Source: Pleurostoma richardsiae
Lineage: Eukaryota; Ascomycota; Sordariomycetes; Calosphaeriales; Pleurostomataceae
DNA: 64,000 nucleotides
NCBI GenBank assembly: GCA_030052745.1
Contig: JANBVO010000060.1
Coordinates: 105,724-169,723, forward strand
Reading direction: 5' to 3'
The position numbers and the translations under genes are program-made. Positions 21,878 through 31,143 of this stretch are shown piece after piece. The number at the start of each line of letters is the position of its first letter. The first letter of the stretch is position 1. The notes under the pieces are model-generated. The model was not told the origin of the DNA. It searched no databases and saw only the letters and a list, made by a program, of their open reading frames with translations.

Positions 21878-22937
21878 TCATTCGTCTTCTCCCAAAAACA
21901 CCTTGCCATGTATCTCGGGCGGAAGAAAGGACCCATCGCATACTTTGAAGCGCTCAGGGATAGCATCAACAATGGCGACTTCATCCTTTGTGAGCTCCCA
22001 TCCATCAATGGCAAAGTTAGCGCTAATCCTGGCTGGATTGACCGACTTGGGGATAACAGACCAGCCCTTTTGCAACCCCCACATGATGAGGACTTGTTGT
22101 ACTGTCTTGCCCTTAGACTCGGCCAGATCGATCAAAGTCTTGTTACGGTAAAGTGGTGAGCCAGCAGAGCCAAGACACGAGTAGCCTGTGCTGTGGATGC
22201 CCTTACTCGTGTTGTAGGCCACGAGCTTGGGTGAGGGGTTGTTAGGGTGAAGCTCGATCTGGTTGACGGCGGGAACGACCTGGACACGACCTGTCAGCGC
22301 TTGAGGGCTCGGTAACTCGAAGTTTGGGAAGTGGTACTAACCTTACAGGTCGGACTACTCAATAGCCGTTCGAGGTGGGTGATGCTAAAGTTGGACACGC
22401 CGATATTCCTCACTTTACCCGTGGAAAGAAGCTTTTGCATCTCCTCCCAGGTCCTGACGTAGTCCCAGTCAGACAGGTGCTTCTTAAGATCAGTCGGATC
22501 TGTCGAAGAGGGCCAGTGGATGAGGTAGAGGTCCACATAATCAGTACCCAGAGCCTCTAGAGAGGCATCTAGAGCCTGGGAAACACGGGTGTGCCATTGA
22601 TTGTGAAGCTTAGTCGTCAGCCAGATGTCGCCTCTCGAGACTCCTGAGCTCCGAATACCGTCCCCAACCTCAGCCTCGTTTCCGTAGGCGGCGGCAGCAT
22701 CGATGTGCCTGTATCCGACTCGGAGGGCAGCTTCAACCGCCGCCCTCACCTCGTTCGGCTTCGACTGCCAGGTGCCCAGACCAATGGCGGGTATCTTGTC
22801 ACCTGTATTGAGGGTGTAGATACGCCTTGACGTTGCGAATGATTAGAGACATACTGGATGGAAGAGCGAGGCTTCAGGGCGCTGAAAGGGACAAAGTCGG
22901 GTCCAACTAACTGGGTGTTCTTCACGGCGGAGGCCAT
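21878..22937 (-). CDS. Aldo-keto reductase
   Basis: Exons 22937-22855, 22825-22342 and 22279-21878 encode about 322 aa, the usual family length. The protein has TLNTGDKIPAIGLGTWQS, the catalytic tetrad at about Asp70, Tyr75, Lys100 and His131 (HIDAAAAYGNE, LTTKL, LYLIHWP), KVRNIGVSNF, NQIELHP and the cofactor-binding end VIPKSVNPARI. The enzyme should reduce a carbonyl with NAD(P)H in the cytosol; xylose, glyceraldehyde and keto-sugar reductases belong here. An in-frame ATG exists at 22982, but 22937 has the better context (GCCATGG). The first intron must be only 29 nt (22854-22826) to keep the conserved frame, which is unusual. Two copies of the cluster motif lie 281 and 335 bp upstream. Confidence 0.9.
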
Positions 22938-23217
22938 GGCTTCAGATAGCGTTGGTAATAGCCCGGAGTCGGTAGACAGCATCTACAATTTGTTTATAGT
23001 GATCGGCTTAGAAAACAGGACAAAGAAGCGCCGTAAACATGTCCCTTTGAACCCGACTGTTCTTGGTCCACTGGTCTTGGTTGATGTAAATAAATGACTG
23101 AAGCGTAGTCGATCTATCGTCAGTTATGGCTTGGCGCGTCACCTGCGGCTGTTCTCCGCCGAGTGGGTGGCACTACAACTCCGGAAGATGAGGCGCCCAG
23201 ATGTTTGGGCTTTGGTT

Positions 23218-23282
23218 CGGAAAAGCGGACGTGTTGGGACTGGCGTGAAAGCTTAGAAACGGCCAAAGGGCCGGAAATGCGG
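23218..23282 (+). promoter_or_regulatory. Two CGG-N5-CGG sites upstream of the aldo-keto reductase
   Basis: CGGAAAAGCGG is at 23218-23228 and CGGAAATGCGG at 23272-23282, in the same orientation. Direct CGG repeats with a fixed spacer are a known Zn2Cys6 dimer operator form. The same words recur in other promoters of the cluster. The remaining DNA of 22938-24495 shows no supported gene. Confidence 0.6.
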
Positions 23283-24495
23283 CTTCTTCCCTCCGACCAC
23301 CAATCGCCCGGCTCTTAAGTCACGGACGCGCAGCAACCACGAGCCACGATCCGAAAACTCCACAAAAAAGCCCTCTGCTCTCGACCCTATGATATAGAGA
23401 AGTCGACGAGACATTGAACAGCCCTCAGAGTCTATTCGAGTATACCACGGTCCTGAATAGCAGCTTCCGCCTTCTTCATTCAATTCAAATGCCGCAATGC
23501 CAACGGCTCACACCGATTCGTGGCTTTCACCAAACAATGCTTTCGTGAGCGAACCGACGAGTCCTTACCCATACATTGTCGTCAAGATAATGTCTAATGC
23601 ATCCCAACATGCCTTTCGCTAGCTTCAACAGATCCTATGTTGAAGATCTTGCGCTGTTCGATCTTGCTATCCCAAGACTTTTTTTGGTAATGCGAACGCG
23701 ATACCTCCCATCCGTGGTCCGCCACGGCACTGAGGTCCTCTGACCTCACCCAAGCAGACCTGCAAATGACCAAACCACGCATGTCTCCGCAAATATAACG
23801 ATAGGATAACTTTTAACCGCATCTTTGGTTGCAAGTGCCGCAGAACTGATACTGGCTCGATTCTTTGACCTCAGGAGTGAGAAGCCGTGTCTAAGCTAGC
23901 CAATGACGGGTTTGGCACAGGTAACTTGCCTTAAAGCAAGTCTCGGCGGGAATTAATGTCCTCTCCCCCATAAATTGCTCGCCCAAGCGTACATGATCCG
24001 AGGGTGGTAAGTCCATGAGAAAAGATTGTGACGCAATGCACAGGTCTCATCCATACACTGTCGCCGTCGACATCTACGTCTTCTTATAGTTTACAGGCTT
24101 TGGTAGATGACTAGTACTTGAATTCTGACGCCAATTTGGCAAGGGATGTTTAATACGGGAGATTCATTTAGTATTGGTATCGGTGTTGTTACCTCCTTTC
24201 CTTCCAATCGATGGCACCATATTAGATGGAGCACATCTCTCTGACCGTGCCCTACTACCATGTGGTGTAAACATTGTGCTGGGCGCACTTTGATATCCCC
24301 AATTCTCCCACCCTAAGAACTAACCCAAGGTAGGGAGCCACTAGGCAAAAGAAGCAGCCATGGCAGGTTGGCGTCTAGGCGATAGTTCCATCTTTACACT
24401 GGCTTATTAAAGAGCACATTTACTGCCGTAGGCAAAGTCAGGGAAGACACGTTACACTAAAAAGTACATGTAACCATTACGTTGGGGCCCATAGG

Positions 24496-26996
24496 CTATC
24501 CCAAGGCAAAAGCGTTGCCATAGAATGTATCAAACAAGACCCTGTCGGTTGGTCTATTGGCCGCATCCTCGGGTAACAAAGAAGAGCCAGGGCCTAATAA
24601 TCCTGACAAGTCCAATTCCTTGGGTAGTAGTGAAGTCGTCGATAAGGTCGGATCATCCAGAGCGCACGATCCAAGCTCGGGTAGTCCCTGCATCTCCATG
24701 AAAGGCGGGAATTCGATCTCAAGCCAGTTATAATTCTGCTGATCGTTCTCGGTGGCATTATTGCCTACATCAACTCTCATATTCGTGGCGGTAGCTGGTT
24801 CTGTCTCTTTTGACGGCTCCCAGCCCTCAATCAGATCCTGTAGAACGGATGCAGCTTTTCCAGCGATCGGGTATGATTTACGCATCTCGGATAGGGCACC
24901 CAAGCAACCTTGGAGGAGCTGGTAGTGGCTATCCATTTTAGTCACGCGGAAGTTGACAAGGTGGATGGTGCCGGCGATGAAGGCGAAGTGAATCGTGGGT
25001 GATGGGACCTGTCGTATGCTGTAGAGTCGCTGGTAGTTGAGCACTAACTTTGTGATGTTCGCCGCCGCAATGGCACACGTGCCTGTAGACGTCGATGTCA
25101 AGTCGGTGAGGTTGGTGAGGTCATGAAGAATCTGGGAAAACTCGAGAAACGGGCGATGTAGGAGGATAAGAGCAAAGTAGAAGTGCATGCTAGTAAGCCA
25201 GTTAGTCTTCCAAATCATCATTTAGATCTCTGACAAGGGTGAGGAGGTGGATGAAGAAGATACTTTGCTAAGAGATTCTGCACTCACTGGAGAATAAATA
25301 CTTCGGGAGCCAAGACTTTGGTTTCATCATGGTCAGCCAGCGTAAACTCGGCGGGCAAATCTTGATACCACTGCCATAGATCGCGGTGTACTTGGGAGGC
25401 TAGGGAGTGCAAGTGAGCCGCGGTGCTCTGTCGTCGTTGTCCGTAAAGGCTCACTAGTATTTTTGAGCACATGAGAGATAAAGCTGACGTTGTGTGTAGT
25501 AGTGATGCGCATTTTGAGCTTCCATCGGGCGCATCCGAGTCGGGTGGTGAGCTAGGGAGGGGCGTAGTGATATCCCAGTCCATAAAGAAGGTTGGTCGGC
25601 TACAGTACGAGCTAAAGAGGCTGATGGTCATGCGCATTAGCAATTGTTTGTACACAGGCGATGAGAAATACGGGAGAGAGGTGATCCAACTTGTCTTCTA
25701 TGTGGCATCCCCAAAACACGATGCGTCGAAGCTTGGCTGTCTCGGCAGCAATGTGGCCCGAGGCAACGGCCTTGGTGCAGTCAAGATGAAGACCCAGTTT
25801 ACTTGCTATTCGGAATGCAGTCCCTGCCAGAGGCAAAAGTCAGCAAGGGTGATAACGTATGACAAGATATACGACGTACCGCTGTAGGTCCACCCAAGAG
25901 AGTTATCCACCATGGCCCCATATCGAGACCCCAGGATCAGAGCCGTTTGAACAGTCGTGATGGTCGGATGCTCCATCTCAAGCTCGAAAAGAGCGCGCGA
26001 GCGTTTGGCAAACTTCTCGCCTGGGATGCCTTCATCTGGAGCCGAGTATCTCCTAACACCGGCATCGGGGCTGATCAAGGAAGCCATAGAGAGAATAGCA
26101 TAGAGAAGGCAGGGAGTGTAGAAGTTGCGATCACCGTTACCACCACTCTCATCCCAGATGCTGCGATGACGCAGGAATATACCCCGGTCAATCACCAGTA
26201 GATGACACGACTGCCATTTCCAGAATAGGTCGAGCAGGTGAGCGATGATGGGCTCTGGCTCAGGAGACGCTTCCAGAGCAGCTCGAGAGCGTCGGTTCGC
26301 CTCCTCTTCCGGGGTGGCTCCGTCGCGGTCACTACCAGTGCCCTGGGTCCCGGACTGCCTTTCCGAGTAGGGAAATAGGCTCGGCGAGCCAAAGTACTGA
26401 CTGTTCCTACTTGATGCTTGACCAACGAAGTGCCCTGCTGGCGCAGCAACCTCATCCATTCCAGAGGGAAAGCACTCGGCCAAGTCCTGGGCGACAGAGC
26501 CACGCTGGCTAGAGAAGGAGACCGACGCAATTGACTTTGATGGCCGTGCTTTATCGGCGCTGGACCAGGTCTCGTTCACGTTGGCTGGCGGCGTAGGCCT
26601 TTGGCTGCCACTATGGGGACTGGCCGAATTAGTTGGGCTAAGAAATGCAGATTGCGTGCAGGCTTGGGTGTCGGTAGCGGGCTGCAGGTCAATCTGGTGG
26701 TCGGATTGATGTGAAGCGTCCTTATCGCTTACTGCGTCGGCCTGAGACATGTTCTTGATCACATCTTCCAAGGCAGCGATCCTCCGATACAGCGCTTTGG
26801 TATCTTGAGTTTGCCGGTTACTCCTCTTGTCTTCTCCATACCGAACCTCGCAATGTTCATTCCGGTTGCGGCATGCGGTACAACGAGGCCCGTCGGGATC
26901 TCTGGCAGATTCTCTAGAGATGTCACATCGCCTCTTGTCTTTCTTACAGCGCACACAGGCAAAGCTGGCACGACTGGCGTGTCTGTCGCGTGTCAT
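24496..26996 (-). CDS. Zn2Cys6 transcription factor with fungal-specific regulatory domain
   Basis: Exons 26996-25880, 25823-25691, 25620-25288 and 25189-24496 encode about 758 aa. The frame runs on to 27122 only from a TTG; ATG 26996 places the zinc cluster near the N-terminus. The cluster is CVRCKKDKRRCD, then a 14-residue loop, then CTACRNRNEHC. A short coiled-coil-like stretch (ALYRRIAALEDVIKNM) follows, as in dimeric regulators. The middle homology region includes LLDLFWKWQSCHLLVIDRGIFL, LGLHLDCT, IVFWGCHIED and MHFYFALILLHRPFLEFS. It is nuclear and DNA-binding by family. It is the only intact Zn2Cys6 gene inside the 18-56 kb cluster, so it is the best candidate for the CGG-N5-CGG binding factor; this is inference. 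The second intron donor (GTTGGA) is weak. Confidence 0.9.
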
Positions 26997-27739
26997 TGTG
27001 TCGAGGATGGGGAAGTAGTCGGGAGAGGGTGGCGGAAGGGTCGAAATGCGTCTTATCAAGATGACCGTAGGTTTTGTTTGAGCTGCCAGCGGGCAGTGAA
27101 GCCGATGGAGAATGGTTGTCAAGTCAAGTCAAGTCGAGGAGCGAGCCCAAGGGATAATTAACCTGGTCGACTGGAGCCAGCTGACTCGGGCCGCCGGTTC
27201 CCCTCACGCAACCCCACCCCCGCAGGCCACTCCGTACCGGCGTATGATCTCCCCCGCACCACGTTTGCATCCTCTGCTGCTAGTCAACTCTGCAGCCCAT
27301 CCCCTCTTCCATTTGCTACCTAGCGTAGGAAGTCGGTGGGCACCATATTTCTTACTGGTAATGACTGGTGGTAATAGGCTTAGTAGATATGTCATTGCCA
27401 ATAATGGCCGCCGAAGGAGGACAAGGACGGAGAGACAGTTAAGAACATGGCGGTGGCTTCTTCAGAAATATGATACAAAGCATACATATTTTGTGACAGC
27501 CTCGCGATGACTCGCTTGTCCGCTTCGTACTATGGAGAGGATCGAACTGTACAGATCGCCTACTCCAACTCAATGACGCTGTTACAGTGCTCAACCGACA
27601 TCAAGCTCTCGCGGAGTTTCTGCAGAAGAATATAACATTTACTTAAACTTGTAACCCAACCAACTCATCTACCAGGTAATCATCCTAAAATTTCCTTGCC
27701 TGAGCTTCACATCTTGGGTGTGGGTACCTGGCTGTCCTG

Positions 27740-27771
27740 CGGAAGTACGGCAGCTCATTTTCCGCAACCCA
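27740..27771. promoter_or_regulatory. CGG-type sites upstream of the Zn2Cys6 factor
   Basis: CGGAAGTACGG (27740-27750, plus strand) is a CGG-N5-CGG with a variant spacer. The adjacent minus-strand TTGCGGAAAATGAG (27754-27767) shares 15 identical bases with the site near the Zn-dehydrogenase. They lie about 750 bp upstream of the regulator, and equally just beyond the 3' end of the dehydrogenase at 27863. Confidence 0.45.
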
Positions 27772-27862
27772 CCTCAGTCCCCTAAAAGTTTCCCTGGCGC
27801 GTGGACCTGCGCCGACTGGATGAATGGGCTAGGCTGTCTGGCGCAAGTAGATGGTACCTTTA

Positions 27863-29206
27863 TTAGTTCCATACTCGAATAACGGCCCCAGTCGCTAGCT
27901 TGGACTCGGTGCCCTTTCCAGATTGTAACGCTCTGCGCAGGAGATTCAGTGCTTGAGTGGCGAGAAATACAGGCACCTTCAATTTTTGCGCCTCGTCTAT
28001 TGCTTTCTGCAAATCGCCGAAGAGCTTCTCGAGCCCATTGTCTGGATCATCCTTGAGCCATTCCTGCAACGATGTGCCGTGCCTCAGACCTTGCACCATT
28101 TGTTGGCCGAAAGTAGCCAAGACACGGCTTCCTCCAGCCGCATTGACACACAGGTCAAACACTTGGTCCAGATCCAGACCGAGAAAGTCTGCAAAGGCCA
28201 GTGTCTCTGCTGCCGCACAAAGATGAACGCCGCGAAGAAAATCAGCCACCAACTTCAGCTTGGCATCCTCACCCTCAACGGCGCCCTTCACCGGGCCAAC
28301 CTTGCCCTTGCCCTCATCATACAAGCGAATGAGGCTGCTGTCGTCATCTGACCCCCAACCACGGCCCAGCCCTGTGAAGTAGACCTGCTCGGCTACAGAT
28401 GTCATGTGGCAGGGGAACCCAGCTCGCCGTGCTTCCGAGGTGATGATACTCGTGTCTTTGAGAATGATGGTAATGGCGCTAGCCAAGGGCTGAGACAGGT
28501 CGAGAATGCGGGGAAGCCTGTTCTCAAACATCCAACTCCAGGCATCCGAGTTGATGATATAGTTGCCAGTCTTTTCGAGGTTAAGGCCAAGGTGGCTCGC
28601 GAAACCCATAGCCTCGCTAGCTGCTAGAATCTGGTTTGACGCCAGGACCTGATGGCACATCTTCATATTACTACCAGCGCCGAGACCACCGTCGACGACA
28701 TACAGCTTTGCCGGATCAGACATTGCCTGTAAAACGCTTCGGCCCTTTGTAAGAGACTCCGCTGAGCCACCGGCCATGATGGACAGAGTCCCATTGGCGG
28801 CTCTGATGGCACCGCCAGATACCGGGCAGTCGATCAAGGCAATATCTGCCCTACCGTGGTCGGCTAGCTCCTTTGAGAGTTCATGGATGTAACCGGAGGG
28901 CACAGTCGAACAAAGTAGCAAAGCTGCCTTTTTGGGAAGAGCGGGCACAACTGGGCTTTCGCCCTCCAGCAGAACAGTCTGGGCCTGTTGAGGTGTTGCC
29001 ACCATACACACACAAATGTCCCGGTTCTTAACGGCGTCGGCTGGTGAAGTTGCAATGGTGCCCCCCGCCGCGATGAACTTTTGTAGAATTTCTTTAGATA
29101 TATCGAATCCCTTGACTGGGTACCCTTCTCTAACGAGGTTCGCGGCCATCCCAAACCCCATGGCACCAAGGCCAATGAAACCGATAGTGGGTTTTTGTTG
29201 AGACAT
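27863..29206 (-). CDS. 3-hydroxyisobutyrate/threonate-dehydrogenase-like oxidoreductase with extra C-terminal domain
   Basis: The start is taken at 29206 (MSQQKPTIGFIGLGAMG); the frame upstream is open but lacks family similarity. It encodes about 447 aa. The N-terminal Rossmann domain has GFIGLGAMGFGMAANL. The substrate loop is DCPVSGGAIRAANGTL, and the catalytic Lys lies in GSNMKMCHQVLASNQI. Members are near 300 aa, and the extra C-terminus repeats the helical NAD_binding_11-type region (VHLCAAAETLAFADFLGLDLDQVF). The family oxidises beta-hydroxyacids such as 3-hydroxyisobutyrate, tartronate semialdehyde or L-threonate. The gene is divergent from a class II aldolase over a 497-bp promoter with a cluster motif, arguing for a joint role on a sugar acid or ketose phosphate. 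Confidence 0.9.
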   Translation of the reverse strand: MSQQKPTIGFIGLGAMGFGMAANLVREGYPVKGFDISKEILQKFIAAGGTIATSPADAVKNRDICVCMVATPQQAQTVLLEGESPVVPALPKKAALLLCSTVPSGYIHELSKELADHGRADIALIDCPVSGGAIRAANGTLSIMAGGSAESLTKGRSVLQAMSDPAKLYVVDGGLGAGSNMKMCHQVLASNQILAASEAMGFASHLGLNLEKTGNYIINSDAWSWMFENRLPRILDLSQPLASAITIILKDTSIITSEARRAGFPCHMTSVAEQVYFTGLGRGWGSDDDSSLIRLYDEGKGKVGPVKGAVEGEDAKLKLVADFLRGVHLCAAAETLAFADFLGLDLDQVFDLCVNAAGGSRVLATFGQQMVQGLRHGTSLQEWLKDDPDNGLEKLFGDLQKAIDEAQKLKVPVFLATQALNLLRRALQSGKGTESKLATGAVIRVWN

Positions 29207-29410
29207 GTCGTATCGCAGGGGGAAATGGGAGATGAGATGTGCTGGATGGTCTTTTGGAAAGCAGTTGAGCCCCTGAGTGCCTCGTTGCGAGAAAGCAGGT
29301 GGGTGAGCAGGAGATTTTTGAATTGGCAGGTATGCGTCTCCATTGTATGGGTATAAACAGCTTTGACGGTCTCCCGACCAGAAGGCCAGTTGGCTGACCT
29401 GTCCGCGCTG

Positions 29411-29421
29411 CGGAAATGCGG
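29411..29421 (+). promoter_or_regulatory. CGG-N5-CGG site in the dehydrogenase/aldolase divergent promoter
   Basis: CGGAAATGCGG lies 205 bp upstream of the dehydrogenase ATG and 283 bp upstream of the aldolase ATG. It is identical to the site at 23272-23282. Confidence 0.6.
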
Positions 29422-29703
29422 CCCGCTGCACTACCTTGCCGCCGTTTTTGAATCGTAAGTGAGGTCATATACGACCTCTTCGGACATGACTGCCGCAGCA
29501 ACAGCCGGCAATTCGGCTTTCTTCCGATCCGCCCATATCCGCTTGTGCGATAGAAACTCCACATACAGAGAAGTCTTGCCAATAGCTTCGGGCTTCATAA
29601 CGCCCAAACTTAGGTGAAACTACTTTGTACCACTTCTCTGTAGTCTGATCCTGTTTTCTTCAAGACGTTTTATGCCCAAGTCGATCTTGCCCGACACGCA
29701 AAG

Positions 29704-30570
29704 ATGGTGCGCCCATCTCTGTCACAGAATCGCACTCTTGCAATCTTAAACGCCGCACGACAAGGCGGCTACGCTGTTCCCGGCCTCTGCTGCTATAACC
29801 TCGAGGGCGTGGTAGCTACGGTTCGCGCGGCAGAAGCGACACGCTCACCCGCAGTGGTACAACTATTCCCTTGGGCGATCGAGTATGCTGGTAGCGCCCT
29901 CGTCAAAGCTGCTGCAGATCTCTGTCACTCATCTTCGGTCCCAATTGCGCTTCATTTGGACCATGCGCAAACACCAGAGCTCATCCGCCGTGCCGCTGAT
30001 ATTCCAGACGGGTTTGACAGCATCATGTGTGACATGAGTCATTATGAAAAGGAAGAAAACCTCGCATTGACCAAGCAACTGGTCGACTATTGCCATGGGC
30101 GCGGCATCTCCACGGAGGCCGAGCCTGGAAGAATCGAAGGAGGCGAGGATGGTGTCGCCGAGACAATCGATCTCGAAGGAGTGCTCACCACGCCGGAGCA
30201 GGCAGAAGATTTTATTGCTACGGGCATCGAAATGTTAGCACCGGCCTTTGGCAATGTCCACGGGGAATACGGGCCACGGGGGATTCATCTTGAATACGAC
30301 AGGCTGGAGTCCATTAATGCGGCAGCGGGGGACCGGGTCCGGCTCGTATTGCACGGAGCAGACCCGTTCGGTAAGGAGACATACGAGCGCTGTATCAAGG
30401 CTGGAGTTGTCAAGATCAATATCAACCGCGGCCTCAATGATCACTATGCCGCCTCTAGAGAGGAGACTAAAGAGTGCCCAGTCACGACCGTGATTGAGGC
30501 GGGAACTACGAGTATGCAGAAAGCGGTAGAGGTATATATGAACTGGTTTAAATGCGCAGGAAAGGCTTAG
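29704..30570 (+). CDS. Class II (zinc) ketose-phosphate aldolase
   Basis: This intronless gene encodes 288 aa, the usual size of GatY/KbaY/Fba class II aldolases. The zinc ligands and active-site blocks are all present: LHLDHAQT, SIMCDMSHY, STEAEPGRIEGGEDG, AFGNVHGEYGP, LVLHGADPF and VVKININRGLNDH. The enzyme cleaves a ketose phosphate into dihydroxyacetone phosphate and an aldehyde. The native substrate cannot be read from sequence; HAQT and the NRG block differ from standard fructose-bisphosphate aldolase (HG, NTD), suggesting a specialised substrate. It is divergent from the 3-hydroxyisobutyrate-dehydrogenase-like gene. From memory, a plant protein fuses two such dehydrogenase domains, a DUF1537 kinase and a class II aldolase, supporting a functional link. 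Confidence 0.93.
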   Translation: MVRPSLSQNRTLAILNAARQGGYAVPGLCCYNLEGVVATVRAAEATRSPAVVQLFPWAIEYAGSALVKAAADLCHSSSVPIALHLDHAQTPELIRRAADIPDGFDSIMCDMSHYEKEENLALTKQLVDYCHGRGISTEAEPGRIEGGEDGVAETIDLEGVLTTPEQAEDFIATGIEMLAPAFGNVHGEYGPRGIHLEYDRLESINAAAGDRVRLVLHGADPFGKETYERCIKAGVVKININRGLNDHYAASREETKECPVTTVIEAGTTSMQKAVEVYMNWFKCAGKA

Positions 30571-31143
30571 ATAGACAAGAGGACTACGCGAGTTAATACC
30601 TTACAATAAATAGTCCAGTAAGTACGGTCTATGGACGTTGTGTTTCACAACCACGGTCATTTTCAAGATATATGGGTAAGTTTCCTGGACTAAACATATC
30701 AAACGGTTTTATAGAGTATCCTTCTACGACAGTCTCTTGCCAAGTCAGCAGAAGCGATCTGGACGATGTCAAGTAGGTATCCGCTATGCATGACGATCTT
30801 CAATGACAAGCAATGCGAGAAACAGTTCCGGGGAAAAGTGCGGGGATTTAGTTTGACAACGCCAAAGCTTGGGGCTAACCCAGATGGAAGTCCCATGTGC
30901 GGGGAAGGCTATATATTATAAAGTGTTGAGGCCGCCATTGAAGTTGATCTATAGTTTAATCATTCATTAAGTTTGATCGGAACTGCTAACAAGGTCTTTA
31001 TACTGCCCTACGCTCTCGCCACAGTATATGGACTCCTCGGATTGGTGAATAATGCCCTTGCTTACCACTGACATGCTCCTCGGGGGGTTTTTTTTTTCTC
31101 TCCCTTCCGTTCCCGTTTCTGCTGGACTCTGCACTAACACAGG
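30571..31143. other. Intergenic with CGGGGA-type repeats
   Basis: No gene is recognised. CGGGGAAAAGTGCGGGGA (30829-30846) and a further GCGGGGAAGG near 30899 stand before the decayed regulator. They resemble CreA-like or Zn2Cys6 half-sites but are not the main cluster motif. Confidence 0.4.

Noticed and set aside
27112-27510. 132-codon plus-strand frame upstream of the intact regulator
   Set aside because: Low-complexity Pro/Arg composition without a domain; it covers the regulator's promoter.
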